Positions 7,867-15,567 of a DNA stretch of 32,598 nt are shown one piece after another (the first letter of the stretch is position 1; the number at the start of each line of letters is the position of its first letter). Source of the stretch: Cyclobacteriaceae bacterium (GTDB lineage Bacteria; Bacteroidota; Bacteroidia; Cytophagales; Cyclobacteriaceae); the NCBI GenBank assembly GCA_019694905.1, contig JAIBBB010000012.1, positions 1 to 32,598 on the forward strand, read 5' to 3'. The notes beneath the pieces are model-generated. The model did not search any database. It had not been told where the DNA came from and worked only from the letters and a program-made list of their open reading frames with translations. Made by a program: the position numbers and the translations under genes.

Positions 7867-9091
7867 TGGTGTTGTCGGGAGGAAGTTTGGTCAGCGACCA
7901 GAGCAAAGGACATAGCAGGGCAAAGAAGGATGCTCCTTTTTGTGCACTGAGTACGCATTCGAAAAGGGAAGCCGTGGCGAAGAGTACCACCAGCACGGCA
8001 ACCATTGGCGCCTGATGCCGAAGCCCAAAGCGATAGGGGATGAACAGCAGCGTCAGATAGGCAAGAAGTCCCATCAAACCGCTCCGAAGAATGGTGGAGA
8101 CATATTCATTGTGCGCATCATACGCGGCACTGACGAGGTCGGCATAGCCATGGGCCTCATAACTTTTCATCAGGACGGCTTTGCCGTCAGCAGTACCATA
8201 TCCATACAGAGCATTGACGGACTGAATGGGCGTCACCGCACATTCCAGAATTTGTTTGCGTGCAATTATTGGATAGATGTCCGGATTGCCGGATTCCGGA
8301 TGGCTGTCATTGGAGAACACGGCCAATGGGGCATTGACGAAGCGTTCCCTGGAAAAAGGCACAGCCAGAACAACTCCCGTGATAAGTGCAAGGAGTATGA
8401 ATCCAGCGATACGCATCCGGCCCTGGTACCGGATGAGGTTGTAGAGAAGTGCTCCTGCAAGAAAGCAAATGACACCTGCTCTTGAATTCAGCCAGATCAG
8501 AAAGCCCAGCAGAATGGCCAGACTGAACAGTACCCATCCCAAACGCCCCCGGTTGGAAGATTGAAGCGGGAAGAACTGATGGATAATGAACAGGACAGCA
8601 AACGAGATATAGAGTGAAAGGTAGGCGGGATGAATTTTTACAATTCGATTGTTGGCGAGGATCAGTTCAGACTGGAGGTTTCTGGCGTCCCACAGATCAT
8701 TGGATATAAGCGCCAGTGAAGCCAGGTTCAGGCAGATAACGCCTGCGATAAAAGCAACAATTGAATTGAAGGCAACTTTTCGGGTTACCAGTTCCCTGTT
8801 GGTAGCGATTATCAACGGAAGTATCACCAGGGGCAGCAGTGTTTCTATCCAGGCAAGCCCATCAGCGGGATTTTCTGAATAGGTCAACCCTATCACGCTG
8901 ATCAGCAGCAAGGCACCTGACCCGAGCAACAAAGGCTGCCGATACCAGTTGGCGGGCATAGGGTATTGTCGGAGACAAAAGATCCACGCGATACCTGTGA
9001 GGGCAATCAATTTGCCATGCCAATCGGGCGGCAGCAAAGGCAGTGCAAAGCTGGTGGCGTACAGGCAGGCATGGAATATCCTACGGGACAT
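7862..9091 (-). CDS. O-antigen ligase / polymerase-like membrane protein
   Basis: 409 residues with about 10-12 hydrophobic helices and a long periplasmic loop (about residues 240-330). This is the architecture of the WaaL/Wzy_C superfamily. The region GLTYSENPADGLAWIE and the loop end DAHNEYVSTILRSGLMGLL are also recognisable in the gene at 17689-18978 (GLAYSEELPAGLRIIE, NAHSEYLSELLRHGLPGLA), so the two look like paralogues. The family joins or polymerises lipid-linked glycans on the periplasmic face; ligase and polymerase cannot be told apart by sequence. It ends 41 bases before the ATG of the WecA-like gene. Confidence 0.85.
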   Translation of the reverse strand: MSRRIFHACLYATSFALPLLPPDWHGKLIALTGIAWIFCLRQYPMPANWYRQPLLLGSGALLLISVIGLTYSENPADGLAWIETLLPLVILPLIIATNRELVTRKVAFNSIVAFIAGVICLNLASLALISNDLWDARNLQSELILANNRIVKIHPAYLSLYISFAVLFIIHQFFPLQSSNRGRLGWVLFSLAILLGFLIWLNSRAGVICFLAGALLYNLIRYQGRMRIAGFILLALITGVVLAVPFSRERFVNAPLAVFSNDSHPESGNPDIYPIIARKQILECAVTPIQSVNALYGYGTADGKAVLMKSYEAHGYADLVSAAYDAHNEYVSTILRSGLMGLLAYLTLLFIPYRFGLRHQAPMVAVLVVLFATASLFECVLSAQKGASFFALLCPLLWSLTKLPPDNTI

Positions 9092-9119
9092 GCGGCGGAA
9101 CGGGGTTAATCGGACTCGT

Positions 9120-9127
9120 CAAATATA
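9120..9127 (-). promoter_or_regulatory. Putative -7 box for the O-antigen-ligase-like gene
   Basis: TATATTTG on the minus strand is a perfect TAnnTTTG, 28 bases before the ATG at 9091, in the 77-base gap after the wbpE-like stop. No TTG lies at the expected -33 distance (nearest TTTG is 28 bases upstream), so strength is uncertain. Confidence 0.5.
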
Positions 9128-9168
9128 GCAACGATCGGGCCGTTTTATGTGACCACAAATCGGTGGTG

Positions 9169-10275
9169 CTACTCTTGAAAGAATGCGCGAATGTTGTCTG
9201 CCGTGTACGCGATCTGTTCCTGCGTCAGTTCAGGGAACATCGGCAGAGACAGGATCAAGGATTGGTGTTCGGTGGCAACCGGAAAATCGGCGGGAGTGTG
9301 CCCGAGATATCGGTATGCCGGCAAGTTGGGCAGCGCGGTTGGATAGTGAATGGCAGTGTGGATGCCTGCTCTTTCGAGGTGTGCTTTCAGGGCCTCCCGT
9401 TGTTTGGTTCGGATCACATATAAATGGAAGGTATGGGTTGTGCCGGGCCTTGTGAGAGGCACCTGCAAATCGCCAATTCCGCTCAGTAACTTGTTGTATG
9501 CTGCTGCGTGACCGATCCGTTGCCTTGTCCACTGCTGAATGTGCTTCAGTTTGACGCCAAGAATGGCGGCCTGGAGTGTGTCCAGCCTGCTGTTGATACC
9601 TTCTATCTCGTGTGCGTGTTTGACCAGCGCGCCATGGTTGGCATACATGCGCATCTTGCGGGCCAGCTCGTCATCATTGGTTACGATGCAACCTGCATCG
9701 CCATAGGCGCCCAGGTTTTTGCCGGGATAAAAACTCAGCGTGCCGGCTATGCCCCACGTACCCGCCAGTTTGTTCCCTTCCGCTGTGAAGTGCGACTGGG
9801 CGCAATCTTCAATCAGGTGAAGGTTGTGCTTTTTGCAAATCCTGCTGATCTCCTCCATGTGGCAACTCTGGCCGTACAGGTGAACCGGAATCACGGCGCG
9901 GGTACGCGGCGTGATGAGTTTTTCAATCTGTGCCGGGTCGATGGTATAGGTGACGGGATCAATGTCAGCGAAGACAACCCTGGCGCCTGTCTGACTGATG
10001 GTTTCAGAAGTGCTGATCCAGCTGGTGGCTGTGGTGATCACCTCATCACCTGCGCCGATGCCAAGCATTTTCATGGTGATGTAGATGGCATCAGTACCAT
10101 TGGCGACGCCGATTACATGTTTGACACCATACGCCGCGGCAAAGGCACTTTCGAAGTCCTTCACAGGCTTTCCGCCAACAAAATTGGCGCCGTCAAGAAT
10201 GCTTCGGATGGCGCCGTCAATGTCTTCGCGGATGGTTTGATATTGTGCTTTCAGGTCAACAAAGGGTACTTCCAT
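9169..10275 (-). CDS. wbpE: DegT/DnrJ/EryC1-family sugar aminotransferase, WbpE-like
   Basis: 368 residues, standard for PLP-dependent sugar aminotransferases. The N-terminus MEVPFVDLKAQY is typical. GVANGTDAIYIT binds the PLP phosphate, HLIEDCAQSHF carries the cofactor-ring Asp, and SFYPGKNLGAYGDAG contains the Schiff-base lysine (about K186). In context with the WbpB- and WbpD-like genes directly upstream, the likely step is transamination of UDP-3-keto-GlcNAcA to UDP-GlcNAc(3NH2)A using glutamate. It starts 11 bases after the wbpD-like stop and is the last gene of the minus-strand operon that begins at hisH. The specific substrate rests on context. Confidence 0.88.
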   Translation of the reverse strand: MEVPFVDLKAQYQTIREDIDGAIRSILDGANFVGGKPVKDFESAFAAAYGVKHVIGVANGTDAIYITMKMLGIGAGDEVITTATSWISTSETISQTGARVVFADIDPVTYTIDPAQIEKLITPRTRAVIPVHLYGQSCHMEEISRICKKHNLHLIEDCAQSHFTAEGNKLAGTWGIAGTLSFYPGKNLGAYGDAGCIVTNDDELARKMRMYANHGALVKHAHEIEGINSRLDTLQAAILGVKLKHIQQWTRQRIGHAAAYNKLLSGIGDLQVPLTRPGTTHTFHLYVIRTKQREALKAHLERAGIHTAIHYPTALPNLPAYRYLGHTPADFPVATEHQSLILSLPMFPELTQEQIAYTADNIRAFFQE

Positions 10276-10286
10276 GGGTAATTGGC

Positions 10287-10748
10287 TTACAGGTTTTTGA
10301 TAAGGCGGGCGGGGTTGCCGGCGTAAACGCCCGATCGGGTGATGTCCTTGGTGACCACGGAGCCGGCACCAATCACCACATGATCGGTGATGGAAACGGG
10401 AAGGATGGTTGCGTTGGATCCGATGGAGACATGGTTGCCGATGTGCGTATGCTTCCAGAGCGATTGGTCTCCGCGTGCTGGCCCTCCTTTACTGAACAGG
10501 TCATTGATAAACATCACACCGTGTCCGATAAAGCAGTCTTCCCCGATGTCCACCAGCTCACATATAAATGTGTGAGACTGGATCTTGGTGTTCTTTCCTA
10601 TGGTAACGCGCTTCTGGATTTCCACGAATGGACCTACGAACACATTGTCGCCAATGGTGCATCCGTACAGATTGACAGGTTGTACTACTTTGACATTTTC
10701 GCCAAAGGATACGTCGCGGATGCCTGATTCCAGAAGTGTAGGCGTCAT
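10287..10748 (-). CDS. wbpD: Left-handed beta-helix N-acetyltransferase, WbpD-like
   Basis: 153 residues made of hexapeptide repeats ([LIV]-G-x4) across most of the length (e.g. CTIGDNVFVGPFVEI, VTIGKNTKIQSHTFI), ending in GVYAGNPARLI, the usual terminus of small trimeric acetyltransferases. The acceptor-site region ELVDIGEDCFIGHGVMFIND matches WbpD/WlbB enzymes that use acetyl-CoA to acetylate the 3-amino group of UDP-GlcNAc(3NH2)A. The start overlaps the wbpB-like stop by 4 bases (ATGA), so translation is coupled, and the wbpE-like gene follows. The three genes together carry out the last steps to UDP-2,3-diacetamido-glucuronic acid. Confidence 0.9.
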   Translation of the reverse strand: MTPTLLESGIRDVSFGENVKVVQPVNLYGCTIGDNVFVGPFVEIQKRVTIGKNTKIQSHTFICELVDIGEDCFIGHGVMFINDLFSKGGPARGDQSLWKHTHIGNHVSIGSNATILPVSITDHVVIGAGSVVTKDITRSGVYAGNPARLIKNL

Positions 10749-11755
10749 GACTGTACGGCTGCAGAATAGATTTTGTCGATTATTTCTACTGTCTTCAGGC
10801 CTTCGAATCCATTGGTTGCAATAATGCCCTGCTGAGTGAGCACCTCAACCACGTTCTGATACACCTTGTCGTGATTGGACATAGAGCCCTGGTATTGGCC
10901 GTAGTTGTTGGGCGGGTTACCGGGAGGAAGGTCCTTGATTTCGAAGCCTTCTATTTGCTGGTATTCGAGTTCATTGAGGTATTGACCGCCGATTTTAATC
11001 GTGCCTTTTTCTCCAAAGATGGTAAGGGAGCCTTCCATGTTCTTCTTGAAGCTGTTGACACTATAGTTGATCGTGCCGATGGCGCCGTTGTAGAAGCGAA
11101 GCGAGACGGCTCCGGAATCTTCAAACTCAATGATGTCCTTGTGATGGAAATTGCCTGTGACCGCGGTAACGGATTTGACATCACCGACCATCCAGTATAA
11201 CAAGTCGATGAAATGACTGAACTGTGTAAACAGCGTTCCGCCATCCAGCGCTTTGGTGCCCTTCCATGAGTTCTTATAATAGTCTTCATTGCGGTTCCAG
11301 AAGCAACTGAGCTGGACACTGTAGATTTTGCCTAGCCGGCCTTCGTCCAGTGCTTTTTTCACTGCAGCTACGGGTGGGTTGAAGCGATTCTGTTTGACAA
11401 TGAACAGCCTGCGGTTGGCGTTTTCGGCTGCCTTGATCATTTCCCCGCAGTCTTGCACTGAAAGTGCCATGGGTTTTTCGCACAGGACGTGATAACCACT
11501 CTTCAATGCGAGGATGGACTGACTGGCGTGCAGACCGTTGGGGGTGCAGATGGATACCACCTGCACGTCTTTCTCGCTCTGGAGGAGGTCTTCGATCCGG
11601 TTGTAGGCCTTGCAGCCGAATTTTTTGGCGAAGGCATCACTCTTGGTACTGTCGATGTCGCAGACAGCCACCAGTGAACCGATGTGGGCTATGTGTTCAG
11701 CGTGTCGCTGACCAATCCGGCCGCAACCAATGAGTGCAAATTTTATCTTGTTCAT
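10745..11755 (-). CDS. wbpB: Gfo/Idh/MocA oxidoreductase, WbpB-like UDP-GlcNAcA 3-dehydrogenase
   Basis: 336 residues. The N-terminal Rossmann fold binds NAD(H) (ALIGCGRIGQRH), and the catalytic lysine is in the E93-K94-P95 motif. The C-terminal alpha/beta domain has GGTLFTQFSHFIDLLYW with the family histidine. Length, and the neighbouring aminotransferase and acetyltransferase, match WbpB/WlbA, which oxidises UDP-GlcNAcA at C3 and recycles NADH with 2-oxoglutarate. It lies 17 bases after the amidotransferase gene and overlaps the wbpD-like start by 4 bases. Base composition is intermediate between the AT-richer genes upstream and the GC-richer wbpE-like gene. Confidence 0.9.
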   Translation of the reverse strand: MNKIKFALIGCGRIGQRHAEHIAHIGSLVAVCDIDSTKSDAFAKKFGCKAYNRIEDLLQSEKDVQVVSICTPNGLHASQSILALKSGYHVLCEKPMALSVQDCGEMIKAAENANRRLFIVKQNRFNPPVAAVKKALDEGRLGKIYSVQLSCFWNRNEDYYKNSWKGTKALDGGTLFTQFSHFIDLLYWMVGDVKSVTAVTGNFHHKDIIEFEDSGAVSLRFYNGAIGTINYSVNSFKKNMEGSLTIFGEKGTIKIGGQYLNELEYQQIEGFEIKDLPPGNPPNNYGQYQGSMSNHDKVYQNVVEVLTQQGIIATNGFEGLKTVEIIDKIYSAAVQS

Positions 11756-11772
11756 GTCAGATCAATTCAGTT

Positions 11773-12897
11773 TTAGCTATAGGCCAGTCCGCGGCCTCTT
11801 AAGTTATTCAGTACCTTCCTCAGTTTACCCAACAGAGAATATTGATTGGGGTAATCCCGGAAGGTCTTGGGGGGCGCCTTCATGATTTGCTCAAATTCGG
11901 CTTCTGAAAGTCCAAGCTTCTTGAGCACAAATATCCTGTCCTCTTTCAGCAGCTCCTCTGGGTAGGTTGGTTGTTGCAACTCAGCCAGGGCTTGCTCCCG
12001 GGTCATCTGACCCGCAAAAATGAGTGAAGACAAATGTGCCTTCCTTTTATCTATACCAAATTTCTGTGGTAAAATGTAGCCCTGATAAAAGCGGGTGTAA
12101 ATAGATTCGTAGTGTTTTCCGCCGTAGTATTTCCAGTCGAGTTTGGTTTTGAGTATTTCCATAGCCTCGACCTTGTTGTAGGTCATGTAATTGAGGAGCG
12201 AAATAATCCGAATGCCTCTTCCAAATGTATACCAGCCGTACTTAAGCGGAGAAATGGTTGGATATGTTCGTAGCTTATCAGTTCCGAAACGAGTGTTAAT
12301 CCAGTTGATGTATTTCCAATCGATGTGACCGTATGACCACGTGAGGGGCATTACGGATTCTGTTTCGAAGTTATTGCCATTGATGATGTACTTGATGCCC
12401 TTTTCTGCTGCAATCTTGAAGAAGAGCGCAAAAATGGCGTGGTCGGTGGGGATCTCACCGTCTGGAGTTGATGATCTCAGGAAGGCGAGTTGAAGTGACC
12501 GGAACTCCGGCCAGTCAATTACATAAGTGAAAAGATCAATCTCAAGTTTCTTGAGCGTGTTCTCGATGTTCTTTACTGCCAATTCCGAATTCCAGCCATT
12601 ATCGAAATGGATGGCAAGAGGACGAAGACCGAGCTCTTTCACTTTATAGGCGAGGTACGTGCTATCGACTCCGCCACTTACACCAATGATACAATCGTAT
12701 TCCTTCCCCTTTCCTGACTCTTTGATCTTCTGCACAATGGCAGTCAGCATACCACGATTCTCTTCCTGATTGAACAGTCTCAGTTTGGCCTTCTCTTTGT
12801 ATTGATAGAAATAATTGCAAATGCCGTCCTGGTCAAATGAAATATCAGGATCAGCAAGGCTGTCCATAACTGATTTATTGCAGATACTAATTTTCAT
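11773..12897 (-). CDS. wbpG: N-acetyl sugar amidotransferase (WbpG/WbuX/PseA family)
   Basis: 374 residues. A PP-loop ATP-pyrophosphatase motif (DCIIGVSGGVDSTYLA, about residues 68-83) is followed by the conserved DWPEFRSLQLAFLRSS and NGNNFETES segments of sugar amidotransferases. These enzymes activate an N-acetyl group with ATP and insert ammonia, giving an acetamidino group. Ammonia would come from the HisH/HisF-like pair encoded upstream in the operon. The N-terminus normally carries a C-x2-C ... C-x2-C metal site; here C6 and C27 remain, but the partners are S9 and F30. The start overlaps the glycosyltransferase stop by 4 bases. The acceptor is probably the diacetamido uronic acid made by WbpB/D/E (inference). 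Confidence 0.88.
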   Translation of the reverse strand: MKISICNKSVMDSLADPDISFDQDGICNYFYQYKEKAKLRLFNQEENRGMLTAIVQKIKESGKGKEYDCIIGVSGGVDSTYLAYKVKELGLRPLAIHFDNGWNSELAVKNIENTLKKLEIDLFTYVIDWPEFRSLQLAFLRSSTPDGEIPTDHAIFALFFKIAAEKGIKYIINGNNFETESVMPLTWSYGHIDWKYINWINTRFGTDKLRTYPTISPLKYGWYTFGRGIRIISLLNYMTYNKVEAMEILKTKLDWKYYGGKHYESIYTRFYQGYILPQKFGIDKRKAHLSSLIFAGQMTREQALAELQQPTYPEELLKEDRIFVLKKLGLSEAEFEQIMKAPPKTFRDYPNQYSLLGKLRKVLNNLRGRGLAYS

Positions 12898-14039
12898 TCT
12901 GGTTTTGTAGACTTCAGGTTTTGATACACAGGGATCAGCAGGGTTTGTTCATGCTGCCAACTCCACTGATTCCGCAATCTGAGAATATTACTTTTCTTCC
13001 TTTGGATTTCGGCCTGGGAAATTCCCTCAATGGTAGATAGCAGTTCATTCTCAGATATCAGCCAGCAAAGATCGGAAGAATTAAATTCACGGCTCACTTC
13101 CGGGAAGTTACTGCATATGAATGGTATTCCTGCTGTCATGTATTCGAATACCTTATTGGGAAGGCTGTAATAGTAACTCAAACACGAATTTTCAATCATA
13201 CTCAGGCCTATGTCCGCACCCGCTACGTATGACAATACTTCCGAGGGGCTCACGGCCGCCATCAAATGGATGTTGCTTGATTCTTGTCTGGAGATTTCTT
13301 CAAACATATTGCCGTAACCAATGAGTATCAAATGGTGTTTGTGTGTCGATTGATGCTGGAAGGTTGAAACAAGATTGGGGATTCCTCTTCCGCCTGAAAT
13401 CAGGCCAACGTAAATAAATACAATAGCATCTTCCTCAATGCCAAACATTGATCTGAAATCGACGGGTGATTCCAGGGTTCGACTAGCTGGAATATTTCGA
13501 ATGGTGGCGATGTTTTGAAGATGATAGACTGATCGATACCATTCTTCAATGGACTTACTTACGACGATCATGTAGTCTACTTGACTGATCAAAAGCCGCT
13601 CAAGGTATTTTGATAGTTTTTTTCGTAAGCCTTGGGATGCATGCGTTTCCGTTTCAAGTTCATGAGCATCATACACCAACTTCACCCCAAACAGCCACTT
13701 TGCAATTGTGCCAACGGGCAGCATGGTCAATGAGTGTACATTTATGATGTCAGCTCTTAACCGGCGCTGAAGTTGCAGTATCCGAAAATAGAATACTACA
13801 AAGACGAGCAGATTACTCCACCTGGAATTGCGTTTTGAGAAAGAGGTATTGATGCGTCTCAATTTGACTCCTGGTCGAATCTGCTCTTCTTCTGGCAACC
13901 CCTCACTCCAGAGCCCTATCAGTAGCACCTGGCCAACCAGACCCTGGTCAATCAGGGCAGCAGACTCTCTCAGAATCCTGGATTCATTAAGGAAAGTCGT
14001 TGGATACACGTGAAGATTAAGCCTGAACAGCGGGTCCAT
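12894..14039 (-). CDS. GT4-family glycosyltransferase
   Basis: 381 residues from the ATG at 14039 (a GTG directly before it, at 14042, is also in frame). The GT-B fold is visible. The N-terminal acceptor domain has ADIINVHSLTMLPVGTIAKW and LVYDAHELETETH. The C-terminal nucleotide-sugar domain has FIYVGLISGGRGIPNLVSTF, HLILIGYGNM and the donor-binding ENSCLSYYYSLPNKVFEYMT, an E-x-n-E type motif with retaining-enzyme character. It probably adds one sugar of the lipid-linked repeat unit at the cytoplasmic face of the membrane. Placement between the amidotransferase and the HisF-like gene suggests the modified uronic acid or its neighbour as substrate. Confidence 0.85.
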   Translation of the reverse strand: MDPLFRLNLHVYPTTFLNESRILRESAALIDQGLVGQVLLIGLWSEGLPEEEQIRPGVKLRRINTSFSKRNSRWSNLLVFVVFYFRILQLQRRLRADIINVHSLTMLPVGTIAKWLFGVKLVYDAHELETETHASQGLRKKLSKYLERLLISQVDYMIVVSKSIEEWYRSVYHLQNIATIRNIPASRTLESPVDFRSMFGIEEDAIVFIYVGLISGGRGIPNLVSTFQHQSTHKHHLILIGYGNMFEEISRQESSNIHLMAAVSPSEVLSYVAGADIGLSMIENSCLSYYYSLPNKVFEYMTAGIPFICSNFPEVSREFNSSDLCWLISENELLSTIEGISQAEIQRKKSNILRLRNQWSWQHEQTLLIPVYQNLKSTKPE

Positions 14040-14073
14040 CACTCTATTGTGGTAAGCATGTAAGGAGGCCTCA

Positions 14074-14838
14074 TCAGTCCTGCCGTATGTGTAACAATTC
14101 TCTGTAATCCGGATAAGTAATCAGCACTGCTCTGTGTTTACCATGGAAGACGAACATACTTCCGGCTGCTGCAGCTGTAGCGCCGGCTTGCCTGACTACC
14201 TGCTCGAGATCGCTCAGTGTGCCTGCACCTCCGCAGGCGATCACGGGTACGTCCACTGCTGATGTGATTCTCCGTATGAGTTCCAGGTCAAATCCTGTCA
14301 TCATGCCGTCCAGGTCAACATTGTTAATAAAAATCTCACCAACACCTGCTCCTTGCAAGGCTTGTGCATAGGCCACTGGATCATGTACGGCAACTTTGCG
14401 AGATGAATGTGAATAAACCTGATATTTTCCCCAGAGGTTTTTCTTGACATCCATGGCACCTACCAGCGTAGATGCGCCAAATGTTTCACTTGCCTCTTTT
14501 ATGAATGAGAGATTTTCCAGGGCCGCCGTGTTGATACTCACCTTTTCAATCCCGCTCTTGGTCAACCTGCGGATTTGTTCAATTGACCTGACTGACCCTC
14601 CATAGGTAAGCGGCATGAAACACTCGGATGCAATTTCCGCCAAGTATTCGTAGGGAGGTTCCTTTCCATTTTTCGAAGCATCGATGTCAAGAAAAATCAG
14701 TTCATCAACCTCTTTCTCGTTGAAGATCTTTACCGCATTGATCGGATCGCCAATGTACCGGGCATCTTTAAACCGGAGGGTCTTCACAAGCCCATGGTCT
14801 CTCAGCAATAGAACCGGAATAACTCTTGGCAGCGCCAT
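14074..14838 (-). CDS. hisF: HisF-like cyclase-fold protein of sugar amidation (WbuZ/HisF2 type)
   Basis: 254 residues, a full (beta-alpha)8 barrel of HisF length. Signature stretches are DELIFLDIDASKNG, PLTYGGSVRSIEQI, VSINTAALEN, and the phosphate sites VIACGGAGTLSDL and AAAAGSMFVFHG. It differs from histidine-pathway HisF at a key place: the first catalytic aspartate (position 11 in Thermotoga HisF) is Leu11, in IPVLLLRDHGLVKT, while D130 is kept. Loss of that aspartate argues against imidazole-glycerol-phosphate synthesis. No other his genes are near, and the neighbours are hisH and an N-acetyl-sugar amidotransferase. I infer that it carries ammonia from HisH to the amidotransferase. It overlaps the hisH stop by one base. 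Confidence 0.92.
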   Translation of the reverse strand: MALPRVIPVLLLRDHGLVKTLRFKDARYIGDPINAVKIFNEKEVDELIFLDIDASKNGKEPPYEYLAEIASECFMPLTYGGSVRSIEQIRRLTKSGIEKVSINTAALENLSFIKEASETFGASTLVGAMDVKKNLWGKYQVYSHSSRKVAVHDPVAYAQALQGAGVGEIFINNVDLDGMMTGFDLELIRRITSAVDVPVIACGGAGTLSDLEQVVRQAGATAAAAGSMFVFHGKHRAVLITYPDYRELLHIRQD

Positions 14839-15455
14839 CAGTATTGCTCGATAAAGTTTTTATAAATCTCCTTGCCGAACCGATGGCTTTTCTCAGGATG
14901 AAATTGCACACCCAGAATATTCTCATGCTCGAAAGCAGAATGAAACCTGAGGCTGTAGGTGTTTTCTGCCAGAACATCAGTCGCGTAACGGCATTGAATG
15001 CAATAGGAATGTACAAAATAAAAACGTCTGACCTCTTCCGCTGGGGGCATCAGCCGACTTGTTTTGGCCGGCTTGACATGATCCCAGCCCATATGTGGAA
15101 CCGGGTACTTTTTTCCGTCGGAAGCAGAAGGGAATTTCACTACCCTGGCTTCAATGAGGCCAAGGCCCTGCATTTTTCCTTCTTCACTGGACTGACATAG
15201 CAATTGAGCCCCCAGACAGATTCCCAGAATGGGTGTCTTGTCTTCAAGTACTTTTTGTCTGATTACATTTACAACGCCCAACGTATTGAGCATATGCATA
15301 CCGAAATCAAAGGAACCAACCCCGGGTAAAATAATCCTCGTGGCGCTTTTTATGACTTCCATTTCATCTGAAATGACTGCCTCGTGCCCCGACTTCCTGA
15401 TCATGTTCAGGATTGAACCCAGGTTTCCTGTATGGTAATCAATAATGACCGTCAT
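14838..15455 (-). CDS. hisH: HisH-like glutaminase of sugar amidation (WbuY/HisH2 type)
   Basis: 205 residues from the ATG at 15455 (MTVIIDYHTGNLGS). A TTG 18 bases upstream lies inside the promoter -7 box and is rejected. It is a class I glutamine amidotransferase with an intact triad: C80 in PILGICLGAQLL, and H186 and E188 in GVQFHPEKSH. The oxyanion-side PGVGSFDFGM is present. It should release ammonia from glutamine and pass it through the HisF-like barrel to the amidotransferase. It is the first gene of the seven-gene minus-strand operon that ends with the wbpE-like gene. Confidence 0.93.
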   Translation of the reverse strand: MTVIIDYHTGNLGSILNMIRKSGHEAVISDEMEVIKSATRIILPGVGSFDFGMHMLNTLGVVNVIRQKVLEDKTPILGICLGAQLLCQSSEEGKMQGLGLIEARVVKFPSASDGKKYPVPHMGWDHVKPAKTSRLMPPAEEVRRFYFVHSYCIQCRYATDVLAENTYSLRFHSAFEHENILGVQFHPEKSHRFGKEIYKNFIEQY

Positions 15456-15470
15456 TGGAAAAATCCAGCG

Positions 15471-15478
15471 CAAATATA
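15471..15478 (-). promoter_or_regulatory. -7 box of the sugar-amidation/Wbp operon promoter
   Basis: TATATTTG on the minus strand (15478-15471) is a perfect TAnnTTTG, 15 bases before the hisH ATG at 15455, so the leader would be about 10 bases. A TTG lies only 12 bases upstream, closer than a normal -33 element. The octamer is identical to the box at 9120-9127. Confidence 0.55.
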
Positions 15479-15567
15479 CTTCTAAGTGTCCAAGTTTGGC
15501 GACCGCATATTCTTAACAATCAAGTATATTGCTTTTTGGTGAACAAGTTCAAAAAGGGCAAATAGCA

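Noticed and set aside
14074..15455. Histidine biosynthesis operon (hisF-hisH)
   Set aside because: No other his genes nearby; the HisF-like protein lacks Asp11; the genes sit in an operon with an N-acetyl-sugar amidotransferase and Wbp homologues.
15456..15567. Plus-strand promoter for the T9SS cargo gene
   Set aside because: TATATTGC and CTTTTTGG fragments are present, but no TAnnTTTG match with acceptable spacing to a TTG.
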